NCBI GenBank assembly: GCA_019137255.1
Contig: WPDH01000102.1
Location: 1-64,000 of the forward strand
Direction of reading: 5' to 3'
Source: Corinectria fuckeliana
Lineage: Eukaryota; Ascomycota; Sordariomycetes; Hypocreales; Nectriaceae
Length of the DNA: 64,000 bases
Shown in pieces: positions 32,169 to 43,519 of the stretch. Position 1 is the first letter of the stretch. Each line of letters starts with the position of its first letter. The position numbers were made by a program, and so were the translations under genes. Under the pieces are notes generated by a model. The model saw only the letters and a list, made by a program, of their open reading frames with translations, was not told the DNA's origin and made no database searches.

Positions 32169-32960
32169 ATGGTCGCGAAATTTGACAACCCCAAGCATGA
32201 GTATACGAAGGTCTAATGCGGCGAAACTGAAACCAAAGGCAGAACAAAACAGCAGAAAACCATCGAGTATTGGATCTCGAGACATGGTCAAATCGAGGGC
32301 GAGACGAGCCGAGCCATGGTAAAGTATAGCCGCAGCAAGCACAAACGCAGAGAAAGGAGAGCCAGGCGCAGAGCAGGGGAGCAAGGGGCCATAGAGTATC
32401 AGATCGGAAGACGTGCTCTTACCCAGGGTTGAGACCAGCCAGGCGTAGAACTCGGACACCTCGACGAATTATAACGAGGACGGCAGTTATGTCACCAGCG
32501 ACACAGGTCTTTACGAGGCTTCTGCGGAGTGTAATGACCAACGAGGTCAAATGTGGCGAACGACAAGGGGGGGGAGTCAAACGATCCAGTTACATCGGAA
32601 CGTACGTTAGAAGGATAGAAAGCTACAGCTTAAATAAGTCCATAATGCAGAGTCGTTTCCATAGTCGGACTCCATCTCTTGTGAAGTAATCTAAGTAGGT
32701 TCTAAATCTATCAAGGATTCGGCTAACCTTGTGTTGCTCACGAACTCGAATGGTTTGGTCCAGGGTACAGCTCTTAGACACCAACATTGCCCCCCACCCT
32801 ACTTCCCCGAGAATATGGGCTATGTCGCTAGATTCACTACTGAGGTTCTCGAGTTCTTCAAGCCTAAGGCGTCGAAGAGAGGTCTTTGTTGTTCCAGTCT
32901 ATTATCAACTCGTCGACAAGGATAAGCGATGGGTACCTATTCTGTTTAGTGGGCAAGTAG
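32169..32960 (+). pseudogene. Possible decayed coding sequence downstream of the charged protein
   Basis: Three protein-like stretches follow the 32168 stop. The first continues the same frame as the upstream gene, through one TAA (32214), as CGETETKG then RTKQQKTIEYWISRHGQIEG, ending at TGA 32430. The second, in the +1 frame, is open from 32449 to 32607 (NSDTSTNYNEDGSYVTSDTG). The third is open at 32731-32925 (NMGYVARFTTEVLEFFKPKA) and then makes sense only after a frame change (EVFVVPVYYQLVDKDKRWVP, up to 32960). Two of the stops could come from CAG/CAA by C-to-T change. These may be remnants of one or more genes, or unrecognised exons. No family is recognised. Confidence 0.35.
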
Positions 32961-34069
32961 GTTGAACTATGCTTCGCATTTTTGAAAGCTATACATAGTA
33001 AGCCGCTCCTTAGCTCGTCGGTAGCTACCTAGGTATCTAGGTAGGTAAGATGAATGTCTCAGCCTACCTAGCAAACTGAACCAGACACCGTTCGTTGCAA
33101 GCCCCGAATTGGGTGCGAACGACCAGTTAGACTCAATCTAGATAGTTACTTGAGGAGAGATGAGAGGCGATAGATATGAATCGCTGTGCGTGCCAAGGTG
33201 GCGAAAGCGCTGATCCGCCAACTAGCCACTCACGCGGGACACTCACGCTGGAGGGCCCCTCACCGGAAGGCGTTCGAGCCGTGCAGTCCGGTGACCGGCT
33301 ACTTGCTCGGCCGGGAAAGAATGGCAGACGAGGGGACGGCAGACGGCCCAGGTTGAAGGGAGGCCCGGGGTTAAAGCTGCGCGCTATTTTAACGGCCGCT
33401 GAAAGGCGCTGAAAGAGACGCTGAAAGAGGCGGGACAGCGAAGACGGAGAGCGGGGACGGGCACACGACCACACCCAAATTGGAAAACCGGGGGCCGCGA
33501 TTGGCTGGCGCGGGGAAAGCGAAGTTTTCAGTGGCCATCACTGGCCGCGGAGTAACTTTGGCATGGCAATTTATTCCGTATTCCGAGGTTGACCGAAAAG
33601 CACTGCAACAAGTGTCTATTGTAAGTACCTATGATAGCCCGCTAATTGGCAAAGGTACATCCCGCCGTCCCGATCCTGCAGCAACCAATTCCTTCCTTCC
33701 TTTTCGTCATATTAGTATGTCTTTTCTGCGCCAAAAAACTTCCCTTCTCCCTTCTTCTTCTTCTTTCTTACTTGATCTGCTCCTCATCGTCTTCCCATAC
33801 TCAATCTTCTCCCCACACGCAACACTGGCTTTTTGTCCCGCCGCCTTGCTGTAATTCTTGGCCTTGCCCAGTGCTCGAAGCTCAAGTCACCACCGCCCCT
33901 GTTCGAGACCCGGGCGGTTCCGCTCATCACAGGGATCCCCTCCGAATTTTTGGCCACCCTCCTCCTTATCTTGTCGTCGCTCCCCCAAAACCCTTCCGCC
34001 GACTTCGTCCCTCTCAACAATCAATCCCTCTCAATTTCTCTGTAGCCGCATCCTCTCGACTCCGCGACC
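32961..34069 (+). promoter_or_regulatory. Promoter and CT-rich leader of ALA dehydratase
   Basis: It includes CTACCTAGGTATCTAGGTAGG-like inverted motifs near 33024-33049 and, from about 33690, a pyrimidine-rich leader running into the ATG at 34070. No gene is supported. Confidence 0.5.
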
Positions 34070-35308
34070 ATGTCTTTCTCCAGCCTTGTCCAGGACCTCA
34101 GTCTGCGTGACTCCAATGCCGCTGCCCGTCGTCCCCAGATCCCCGGCCCACGCTCCTCGGTCTCCACCCTCGACGACCGAACCTCGCACATCTCGCGGGC
34201 CATGTCCTACGCCAGCACCTCTGCCACCAGCGTCAGCATTTCCGGCGACATCTCGAGCCAGCTTCATGGCGGTTACTTTCACCCTCTCGCTCGCTCTTGG
34301 CAGGCCGAGCGCCAGCTTACCAAGGTACGTCCGAAACTGCAGCCCCTCCGTCGCGAGACGTGGCGGGTCAGACAGATTGCTAACAGTCGCCTGTTCTAGT
34401 CAATGCTCATCTACCCCATCTTTGTTACCGACGGCGACGATGACATGGTCCTCGTTCCTTCTCTCCCCGGCCAGCACCAGCTGAGTGTTAGCCGATTGGT
34501 GTCCTTTCTTGAGCCCCTCGTTCACAAGGGTCTCCGATCCGTCATGCTCTTTGGCGTTCCCATGAAGCCCGGTTCCAAGGACGCTCTTGGCACCGCCGCC
34601 GATGATCCATCAGGGCCTGTCATCCAGGCCATCCAGCTCATTCGTCGCCGGTTCCCCCAACTCTTCATCTGCACCGACGTCTGCCTCTGCGAATATACCT
34701 CTCACGGCCACTGTGGCATCCTTCGCGATGACGGCAGCCTAAACAACCAGCTGTCCGTGGATCGTATCTCTGATGTCGCCATTGCCTATGCTAAGGCTGG
34801 TGCTCACTGCGTTGCGCCCTCAGACATGAACGACGGCCGCATCCGTGGGATTAAGCTGAAGCTGATCGAGGAGGGCATTGCCCACCGAACCGTCCTGATG
34901 TCGTACTCGGCCAAGTTCTCTGGCTGTTTGTACGGACCCTTCCGTGATGCGGCCGGCTCTTCCCCTTCGTTCGGTGATCGCAAGTGCTACCAACTCCCCC
35001 CTGGTGGTCGTGGCTTGGCGCGGCGAGCTATTGTTCGTGACATTAACGAAGGCGCCGACATCATCATGGTGAAGCCCGCCAGCCAGTACTTGGACATTAT
35101 CAGTGACGCCAAGGATCTCGGAAAGGACCTGCCTGTTGCCGCGTACCAGGTCAGCGGCGAGTTCGCCATGATTCACGCCGGTGCCAAGGCGGGTGTTTTC
35201 GATCTCAAAGCCATGGCCTTTGAGTCGACTGAAGGTATCCTCCGTGCTGGAGCGACCATTGTGGTTAGCTACTTTACCCCTCAGTTCCTAGACTGGCTGG
35301 AGTGCTGA
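34070..35308 (+). CDS. hemB: Delta-aminolevulinic acid dehydratase (porphobilinogen synthase)
   Basis: Exons 34070-34324 and 34400-35308, 387 aa. It condenses two 5-aminolevulinate molecules to porphobilinogen in cytosolic heme synthesis. The zinc-binding triad is present (C180, C182, C190 in DVCLCEYTSHGHCG), so this is the zinc-dependent class. The two active-site lysines are K257 (SYSAKFSG) and K310 (IIMVKPASQYLDI), the latter forming the Schiff base in the family. A Ser-rich N-terminal extension of about 60 residues precedes the TIM barrel; similar extensions occur in other filamentous ascomycetes. The C-terminus (YFTPQFLDWLEC) is complete. The ATG lies in the context GACCATGTC at the end of a CT-rich leader. 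Confidence 0.98.
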
Positions 35309-35488
35309 GCGACGAGTATCATGACTTGTGTTGGAAATTTGGGCGTTAGCGGTGCTTGTGTTTTTGTGGCAACTTTGGGCTGTTTCTTAAAGCGCGCCGG
35401 AGCTGGGATCATTGTCTGCAATGGGATTTATGCATAACGGGTCCTTCGTTTTCTCCGCTGAGCGGCCTCCTACGAGAGGGATTTGTAA

Positions 35489-35494
35489 AATAAA
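35489..35494 (+). terminator. Candidate poly(A) signal AATAAA of hemB
   Basis: A canonical AATAAA lies 181 nt after the hemB stop codon in a GT-rich context. Assigned by position only. Confidence 0.4.
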
Positions 35495-37466
35495 GTGGTG
35501 GTCTGGCTCTACTTTGGTAGATGACCAAGCGCATGCCCAGTTGCATGCGCAGATAGAATAGGGTCGCGAACAAGACTCGCTATAAACCGATTTAGAGGAC
35601 TACGGCTCCCTTGCACGTAATCAGCGGTAGTTTTCCCTCAAGTCTGCGGCTTTGATTTGACAGGGACAAGGACGTGGTCTGAGGGTAGTCTTTTGTTTCA
35701 TTTTCGGGGATGCAACTATACGTCCCCCAGTAACGGGGATGCGTGCATGGATGATCGATGGTGATGGTACCATAGCTACTCGAGTAGCCTTGAGAAGAAA
35801 TGGTCAATAGGGGTTACAACTGCATTTGTACATACATAGTAGAGGGCACAAGGAGGGCACAAAGAGGCCGGAGGTTTCTTGCAAAGAAGATCGGTGGACG
35901 GTAGCTGGGGAGGAAGTTGGGCCATGATGAGATGGCGGGCTAATAAGGATGATGGTTGCAAAAAAACGAAGAAGTGATTGACGTAGAAAGTCTAGAACCG
36001 ACTTGCAGCGATTGCTGGCTCTAGGCTGCTGCATGGAGACTTCGCTAATGTGCAGTCTGCACAATACGTAGGGAAATGGTGGCAGGACGAGGGAGTTTAT
36101 CTCGTAGTGACAATCACGGCTTGGAAAATTCTGGGTCTGGTCGTCGTCAGCTCCGTGTTGATCGCATGCTGCGCTTGCATCCGTTAGATAGACAACGTCG
36201 GCTTTTTCTTTAATCACACGGCGCCGCAACTGGGGTCACGGACAATGCCCGGCGCGCCCATCAGCCGCCGCCCGGGTGAAAGCTCCAGGAGGGAAAAGGC
36301 CCCGGACGCAAAAGCCGTGGCCGGTGGTGGCCAGTCCACGGCAACCGCGCCCTCCGGAGGGATTGGGAGGGCAGTTGGGAGGGCAGGGCGGGAATAGCGC
36401 GAATCGGGAATTGGAGATGTGGCAGACGAGACAAGCTTTTCTGGAGCCCCTGCAGATCGGCCGGTGGGCTGGCCTAGGATTGGCGCAGCAAACAGCCGCC
36501 CCTGGCTACGACGAGCCTGGGATAATATTTGGTTGGTTCTCTTGCTGTGTGTGGCAGCATCATAGCGAAGTGATGTGCGGTCGATTGCAATGTTCCTTGC
36601 CGGCATCATCCACAAGCGAGTTGTGCACTGCAAGGAGGGTTGGGGGATAGGTTGAGCCCTAGCTAGATAAGGGCGCCTCGAGAGGTGCTGGGAAAGCCTA
36701 ACTCTCCCGAGTTGCTTGTTGGGGTTCTCGAGTCCGAGTGTTGGATGCATCTGTACTTCGTACTCCCGAAAAAAAGGAAGCAATATGGGGAGCGTAGAGA
36801 TCTAGTTGTGAAAGGGCTAAATGAGGAATCCAACTAAGGATACCATGGCAAATCAAGCCTTTCGCGTATTCTTGGCGATGTAGCTACTCCATGCAGCATG
36901 CAGCGTGGCTGCGCAAGGGTCCGGAGCGTCACGACGTCTTGGTCGTCGCTGGCCAATCCCATGATGACGTGACCAGGACAGCAGCGCTTTACGGACAGAA
37001 TGCGGCGGCAGCAGTCAGCGATGAAAGCCGGAACTCGGCACTTGATCGGTTGCACAGGATATGTTGATTAACCTCTTACCAGGCCGGGCATTTGTCCGGG
37101 ATGGGGTGCGAAACCGCAATTCTGTAACCTGCTTCAGGAGGGGGGTGTTGCAGAGCGTCGCATTTTGCTGTTGATGGCTGTGGAGGGGAACCGAGCCGAC
37201 ACAAAACGATGGAAGGCTGGAGTAATAACCGAAGATCCCCAAGGTCGGAGGAGAGATGACGATGGTCCAAGATCATCCCAGTTGCTCGGTCCTTTTCCGC
37301 CTTGTTCAAAGCGAAGAGGATTGTGTGGAACATTGTGGCAGACAAGAGAGTGTCCCTCCACTCCACCCAAGTACATACTATGTAGTAAGATGGCTTCTTT
37401 GAAGTGAGAACCAACAACGAAAATAAACTCCCCGGAGCAGGGGGGCTACTGGTCCCGGGTTTCCCA

Positions 37467-37555
37467 CGATGCTTGTCTTTGTGCTTGTCTTTGTGCCTGT
37501 CTGTGTGCTTGTGCAAATATTTGTGCAAGTGCTCGTACAAGTGCAAGTGTTTTGT
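37467..37555 (+). repeat. Imperfect GTGCTTGTCTTT repeat
   Basis: Several degenerate copies of a 12-bp unit (GTGCTTGTCTTT, then GTGCCTGTCTGT and GTGCTTGTGCAA) occur in tandem. On the minus strand the repeat reads as a His/Lys-rich peptide inside a 236-codon open frame, which I consider spurious. Confidence 0.7.
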
Positions 37556-38983
37556 GAGCGTGCAAGAGGCGACGCGCGTTGTTGCAATGGCATCCCTGGT
37601 GAAACCCTTGTCGGAATAACTGGAGCGGGGGAGGTTGGGTGGAGGACTGTTGATCGATCGATGAAAGTCACAATCTTCGGCGTCAGGATGGAGTCTGTAC
37701 AGTATGTATGTACGGAGTAGTCTGTTTGCGAAAGTTCGTACGGCAACCGGCAAGTCGATGCGGCGATCCCACGTCCCAAGATTCAAGACCGGGGGATGTC
37801 AATCGACAAATGAAACCAAAAAAGCAGCGTTTGGTTCCGCGATTCGAGCTCGTTGGCAGTGTGAATCTTCCGGAACAGCGCCTTTGTGCTTCACCAGTGT
37901 AGCCTTGGTCTTGGCTAGAAGAATGCTTGTCTGGCTTCCCTGTCGTTTCTAGCCGCTATTTTTTGAAACGTCGTTCCATCCACGGCCCGGGCGGGTCTGC
38001 ATCAAACCATCACGTCAATGCTAATCCAGACGGTCGCCATTGACCACCATCACCATACCACCAGGGCGCTCCTGGGGCGCCAGGAGCGCCATAAAAATGC
38101 TGTGCGATATTATGCAAAGAGAAAGAAGATGTGCCTGTGCTCTTGGTGTATTCGTACAACAAACACTCCTTGTCTCGATGAATGAATGTTCCTGGTTGGT
38201 TCGCAACGGCGGCTCTTGGCTGGCTGCCTCTGCGAATAGCACAAACTCACGTCAATGCATATGAAGCTGGGGTTCCACATCCAACCATTTGGTCGATCCA
38301 GGTTTGCCAGCCAGGCTTAGGTGTCGATGCTTCCACCCTGCGCTGGAAAATTGGGTCAATGCTACCAAGGAGCAACGGGGAGAGCGGTGGCCTCTCTCGT
38401 CCGTGGCTGTATTGTGCGAATCGAATATGTAGCTCATGCCCACTTCCACACAACAACAACCATTCTTCCCCTGACGCACTGAACGTGATAGTCCCCGAGA
38501 CAAGACCACTTGCTGTGACTATATAGGCCAGGAGCCGGCAACCGAGCGAGGCGAGCATCGTGCATCATGCTTGTTTAAGCTACACGGCCCTGACGCCGCT
38601 ACTTACTGGGGCCGCCATGGTCCCCTGGATGGATGTCGCTCTGTGGATGTGGATGGTCAGTTGTCTGCCTTTCTTTGTGGGCTCTATTGTGGAGAAGGGC
38701 GTGTACGTTGCAAGAGGGAGACTGGTAATGTTTGGTGCAAGGCCAATGTGAGTGCCCCAGTGAGTGATCGAGGCACGATGTGACAATGTGAGTGGCATAG
38801 CCTTTCACCCGACCGACAAGCCAGCTGCGAGGCTCCTGCCCGACTGCCCGACTGCCCAGCACCGTATCTACTTACATCGGTCCAATACTGTACCACTCCA
38901 CCAGACCCAGATATTCCCTTGCTCTCCCCCCTCTTCCTTCTGCTGATTCTCTTTTTTATTCCTTGGCTTCCTCCTCTCCTGTA

Positions 38984-39018
<35 letters not shown>
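38984..39018 (+). repeat. Tandem repeat (TCCTGTC)5
   Basis: Five perfect 7-bp units in the CT-rich leader upstream of the acyltransferase gene, followed by CTTC-rich triplets. Confidence 0.9.
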
Positions 39019-39022
<4 letters not shown>

Positions 39023-39437
39023 TCAACCTCGTCTTCTTCGTCTTCTTCGTCACCCCGAGCACATCAGCGCTCGCCCACTCGTGCATCTGCTTTGCGCCCC
39101 TCGACGCCTACACACCAGAGGCACCCAGATACTCACTACCTCTACGCTCCTTTACTTTGGGCACGAATTCGCTCAAGATCGATCCGTTCACTCTCTCAGT
39201 TCGATGACATCGAGCCGTTCCGACGCTTCAGGTTAAGAGAGAACGCCAACTCCCACTTTGGTGTCTCCTTCCCAATTCGCTCCTTCCGTCCATATCTCGG
39301 GTCTCACTCACTCATTCTTGGGGGTCCAACACTCCTTCCTCGCGAGGCATCCCCCTCATTAGTCCTCCTTTCCTCTTCCTCCCATTTTGTTTTTTTCTTT
39401 AACCCTTCCACTACCTCATCGCCGTTACTGCTGGACA

Positions 39438-41058
39438 ATGAACGGACACTCTCTTACACGCCAATCTCTCTCGTTTGAGGAGAAGATGGGTCTTCTCGAC
39501 AACCGGTCTCTGTCATCTCTGTCCGACACTGAGAGCGACAATGGCATCATTGACCTAGACCAGCACTTCCCCGTTGCCAAATGGGCCGGCTACCTTCTGG
39601 CCCCTGCCGAATACCTTCGGTCTACGCGATGGCGGGTTATGCTGGTTCGTCTCGCCTGGTTCTTCGTCCCAAGCTTTCTCCAGGGCCGCAGTATGCGTGA
39701 GCAGATTCGCCCAACCAAGATGACGCCCACGGCCTACCTCGACGGCATGCGAGGTCTTGCTGCCCTCTTTGTCTTTTTCTGTCACTACTCCTATCAAACC
39801 TTCATCATCGCCAAGGGCTGGGGCTGCGACGACAGCCACTACGATATCCTAAAGCTGCCTTTCTTGCGTCTGTGGTATCAAGGACCACCGGCTGTCTGTG
39901 TCTTCTTCGTCATCTCCGGCTACGCCCTCTCCTATAGACCCCTAAAGTTCGCCCGGAGCCGCAACACCAGCGACTTCTCCACCACGGTGAGCTCTCTGGT
40001 CTTCCGACGTTTCATTCGTCTTTTTCTCCCCACCGCAATTTCTACCTTCATGATCGTCTGCCTGATTCGCATGAACGTATATGAGTGGACACGGGAGTTC
40101 GCCATGGATCGAACCTACATGAAGAACATTGTGGAACCCCATCCTAAGAGGATGGAAGACGGATATGCGCAGTTCAGGCACTGGGCTAGTGACATGTTCT
40201 ACTTCGTTCACGTCTTCGGCTGGAAACCCCATGGTGGAAGCACCAGTATGTTACCCTTAGCTCCTCGGGCCCCCCGTTTTGTACTGACAACAACTAGACT
40301 ACGATGTTCACTTGTGGACCATCCCTGTCGAGTTCCGGTGCTCGCTTTACCTATTTCTCGTCATCGTGGGAACCGCTCGTCTTCGAACTATCTATCGATT
40401 CTTCACCCTCGCGACAGTCACACTCTTTACCTATCGACACTCCCGATGGGAACTTACCATGTTCTTCTTCGGCATGGCCCTCGCCGAGTGGGATCACGTT
40501 CGCGGTGCTCATGTCTCGCCACCTGCCCTGCCGTTGGAAGAAAAGCAAGCCAAGCCCGCCCGACATACGCTCAAGACGACATTCTGGAACCTGGTCAGCA
40601 TCCTGGGCTTGTATCTCATGTGCCAGCCCGACGACGGCGGCGAGAACACCCCTGGCTGGGTCTATCTCTCAACCCTGATTCCAAAGTGGTGGGAAAGTGA
40701 GCAGTATCGGTATTGGCAATGCACCGGAGCCGTCATCTTTGTCTTCGCTGTAGGCTACTCAGCCTTCTGGCAGCGCGTCTTCAACTCGGCCATCGTCCAG
40801 TACCTTGGCAAGATTTCGTACGCACTGTACCTCATGCACGGGCCGGCGATGCACGCGATTGGTTATCACTGGGAGAAATGGGCGTACAGCATGACGGGTG
40901 TCGAGGGCTACTGGTACAACGCCGGTTTCGCCCTAGGGGCCTGCTTCTGCGTCCCGACTGTCATCTGGTGCGCCGATATCTTCTGGCGGGCGTTTGACAT
41001 CCCCACGGTGAAGTTTGCCAAGTGGTTCGAGAGCAAAGTCATTGTCAAGGCCGATTAG
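39438..41058 (+). CDS. Acyltransferase-3 family integral membrane protein
   Basis: Exons 39438-40245 and 40298-41058, 522 aa. The intron join restores NYDVHLWTIPVEFRCSLYLF, a motif typical of fungal members. The first ATG of the frame is at 39438 (ACAATG). An acidic Ser-rich cytosolic N-terminus of about 60 residues is followed by roughly ten hydrophobic segments. The conserved first-helix region YLDGMRGLAALFVFFCHYSY carries the family histidine (HYS), and the late motif YLGKISYALYLMHGP is also present. Acyltransferase-3 proteins transfer acyl groups to sugars, sterols or other extracytoplasmic acceptors. The substrate cannot be read from the sequence. No biosynthetic partner genes are adjacent, so a secondary-metabolite role is not supported. 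Confidence 0.92.
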
Positions 41059-41601
41059 AAGATGCCGCCTTGACTCTATCGAAAACCTCCTTTTTGTTTG
41101 TTTGAGCTAGCATGCATATACATGTTCCGGAGTTTGGAGCTGGGGTCGACTATGTTGATATAGACACAGAAAGAAATGGCGTTTAAGAGTTATTGAAGTT
41201 ATGGTTGACAAGGAACCAGAAAGACAGGTTCAGACTTTGGCTGGCGGGAGGAACAGCTCTACACAATGGGCTCTTGGCCACTACATGTCGCAATCTCGCC
41301 CGGGAGTGTTCTATAGCTGAATTAGTATAACTATATTATTAGTTGAAATTATTTTCTTGGTTCTCATCTCTGAACTGCCTTATCTTTGGTTCGAAAGGTT
41401 TCGAAGCTTCGGCTATTAAAGTTGAGGTACGTCTTTGGTGCAGGCTACGAGAAATGAAGTCTGAGAATGGTGGTTTAGCCCCTTTCATTTTCTAATATAT
41501 ACGTCCCGCGAGTTTCCAAACATAAGTAGTGCTGCTAATTGCGCTCACGCATATTCTTTTCGACACATCCAAAACTCCTAGCTCCTCTTGAGTAAAGAAA
41601 C
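41059..41601. other. Convergent intergenic spacer
   Basis: 543 bp, AT-rich, between the acyltransferase stop and the amidohydrolase stop. It presumably contains both 3' UTRs; nothing else is seen. Confidence 0.5.
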
Positions 41602-43519
41602 CTATTGCTCCAGCCTGACATAGACCCTCTTACCTCCCACCCACGTCTCCTTGACTGACAGAGTCCGCAGGTCTTCCAGGTCAATGGACTCGACCGGCCG
41701 GTCCAGAACGACCCAGTCGGCCAGAGCGCCCTCGCGGATGACGCCAGCCCGGCCGTCGAGGAAGGCGCCGTAGGCCGGTGCGCCGGTGAACCCCCACAGG
41801 GCCTCGTCGAGGCTCAGCGCCTCCTCGGCGTACCACCCCTCGGGCCCACCGTCGGCGCCGCGGCCGGTGGCGGGGCTGCGGCGGGCGACGGCGGCGTAGA
41901 TGCCCTGGAAGGGGTTCGGGGGCTCGACGGGGAAGTCGGAGCCCAGGATGGGGCCGGCCGGCAGCAGGGACCGCATGCGGTAGGCGGAGGCGGCGAGGCG
42001 GTCCGACCCCAGGCGCTGCAGGGCGTACTTCATGTCGGACGTGGCGTGGGTGGGCTGGATGGAGGGTAGGATGCCGAGGGCGTGGATGCGGCGCTGGTCG
42101 TGCGGGTGGATGATCTGGGCGTGTTCGATGCGGAAGCGGTGTCTGGCTTGGCAGGCGGCGAGAGCGTGAGGCTTGTCTTCGCCGTCGTCGTGGGCTCCTT
42201 GTCGGCGGAGAAGCTTAGCGCCATCGGGGCACTGCTGGGAGAGCGCGGCCTCGAGGGCGTCGACGGCGTTGCGGTTGGCCAGGTCGCCGATGGCGTGGAT
42301 GTTGACCTGGTAGCCGTCGGCGGCCCAGCGCTTGGAGACGTCGGTGAGGGCGGAGGCGTTGATGAGCAGAGATCCAGAGGTCCACGGGTGGTCGGCGTAG
42401 GGCTCGAGCATGGCGCTGCCCCAGCTTCCCAGGGCGCCGTCTGCGTCGGTGGATGTCAGCAAGTAGCTGTGGACTCGGGAGGTTGGACACGCGTACCGGC
42501 AAACAGCTTGATGCTCCGGACGGCAAAGCGGTGGTCGTCGCGGGAGAACTTGACGGCCTCGTCCGGGCAGTACGTGTTCCGCTGGGGACACTCGAGCATG
42601 GCGTAGACGCGCAGCGTCCAGTCGTCGGAGCCGGCCAGGTCGGCGTACAGCGCCAGAGTCTCGGGGGTGGCTCCGGCGTCGTGCATGCCGACGAGGCCGA
42701 CCTCGTTGAGCTTCCGCATGGCCGACCTGACGTGGCGGGCCTTGAGCTCGGGGCCGGGCTTGGGCCACAGGTCCATGACGAGGTCCATGGCGTTGTCGCA
42801 GAAGACGCCCATGCCGGGCTCGCGGACGATCTCGCCGCCGGGGACCACGGCGGGGAGGTCGGCGGGGAGCAGGTCGAGCACGGCCTGCGAGACCCAGGTG
42901 CAGTGGACGTCGATTCGGTCCAGCATCATGTAGACGCCGCGGAGGCTGTCGTCCTGCTCAATGTCCGCCTTGGCAGAGGGGGGGAGCGGGGGATCAGGGT
43001 CAGCCCGAGCAGGAGAGGAGAGGGAAGGGTCCGGAGGTTGCTTACAGCCGTGGGCATGCGGCCGAAGAAGGTCTGGTCCCATCCAACACCGCGGACCCAA
43101 TTGTGCTCGGATCCGGCCCCGGGGTTCTCGACGAGGTAATCCGCGACGCGGGAGCGGACCTGGCCGAGGGTCTGCGAGCCGAAGAGGTCAACCGAGTGGA
43201 GGAACTCGCCGTACTGCAGCAGGTGGCCGTGGCCGTCCCAGAGCCCCGGGACAGCGTAGCCGTTGAGGCTCTCGGCGCCGGTGGCAGCTTCGGCCGAGAC
43301 CGCCGCGAAGACGCCGTCGACGACGGAGAAGCATTGGGCGGCGGGGAGCTCCGGGTCGTGAGTCCGCACGCCCTTGTAGCAGTACGTGTCACGTCTCGTT
43401 GCGCTGGGAGGAGGGCCAAGGAGCGGCTGCTGCTGTTGGAGGCGGTACGCAACGGCCAGGACGACGACTACAATGGGGAGGGTTAAGCCCCATTTCAGCA
43501 TGAGGGCGACGGCTGTCAT
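41602..43519 (-). CDS. Membrane-anchored amidohydrolase family 3 (YtcJ-like) protein
   Basis: Exons 43519-43046, 42968-42497 and 42440-41602, 594 aa. An N-terminal signal anchor (about 11-26, GLTLPIVVVVLAVAYRL) precedes the amidohydrolase barrel. Metal-site residues expected for the family are visible: H97 and H99 (LWDGHGHL), K312 (IKLFADGALGS), H364 (NIHAIGDLANR), H422 (FRIEHAQII) and D484 (LGSDFPVEP). Intron 2 falls inside the KLFAD codon run and splices precisely to FADGALGSWGS. Such enzymes hydrolyse C-N bonds of exocyclic amides or formamides; the substrate here is unknown. There is an extra charged loop at about 387-410. The gene is divergent from the phosphatase gene at 44881, with 1.36 kb between them. 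Confidence 0.93.

Larger units (their letters stand above)
35309..39437. other. Gene-poor region between ALA dehydratase and the acyltransferase
   Basis: About 4.1 kb without a convincing gene. The longest open frames (36214-36783 and 37076-37786, both minus) are low in plausibility and overlap other frames. The stretch holds a candidate poly(A) signal for the upstream gene, a GT-rich imperfect repeat (37467-37555), a TACTTCGTAC motif at 36754-36763, and a 7-bp tandem repeat at 38984-39018. From about 38900 it becomes the CT-rich leader of the acyltransferase. Confidence 0.55.

Noticed and set aside
32401..32420. Partial resemblance to a sequencing adapter (AGATCGGAAGA followed by CGTGCTCTT)
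   Set aside because: Only fragments match, in an order not found in a standard adapter, and the surrounding frame reads on as plausible protein; probably chance.
31629..32459. A 276-codon hydrophobic open frame antisense to the charged protein
   Set aside because: Hydrophobic repeats are the expected mirror of Lys/Glu/Asp codons; the start is weak and no membrane family fits.
37076..37786. A 236-codon minus-strand open frame with a His/Lys repeat
   Set aside because: The repeat part comes from a GT-rich microsatellite; the rest has no family resemblance or splice context.
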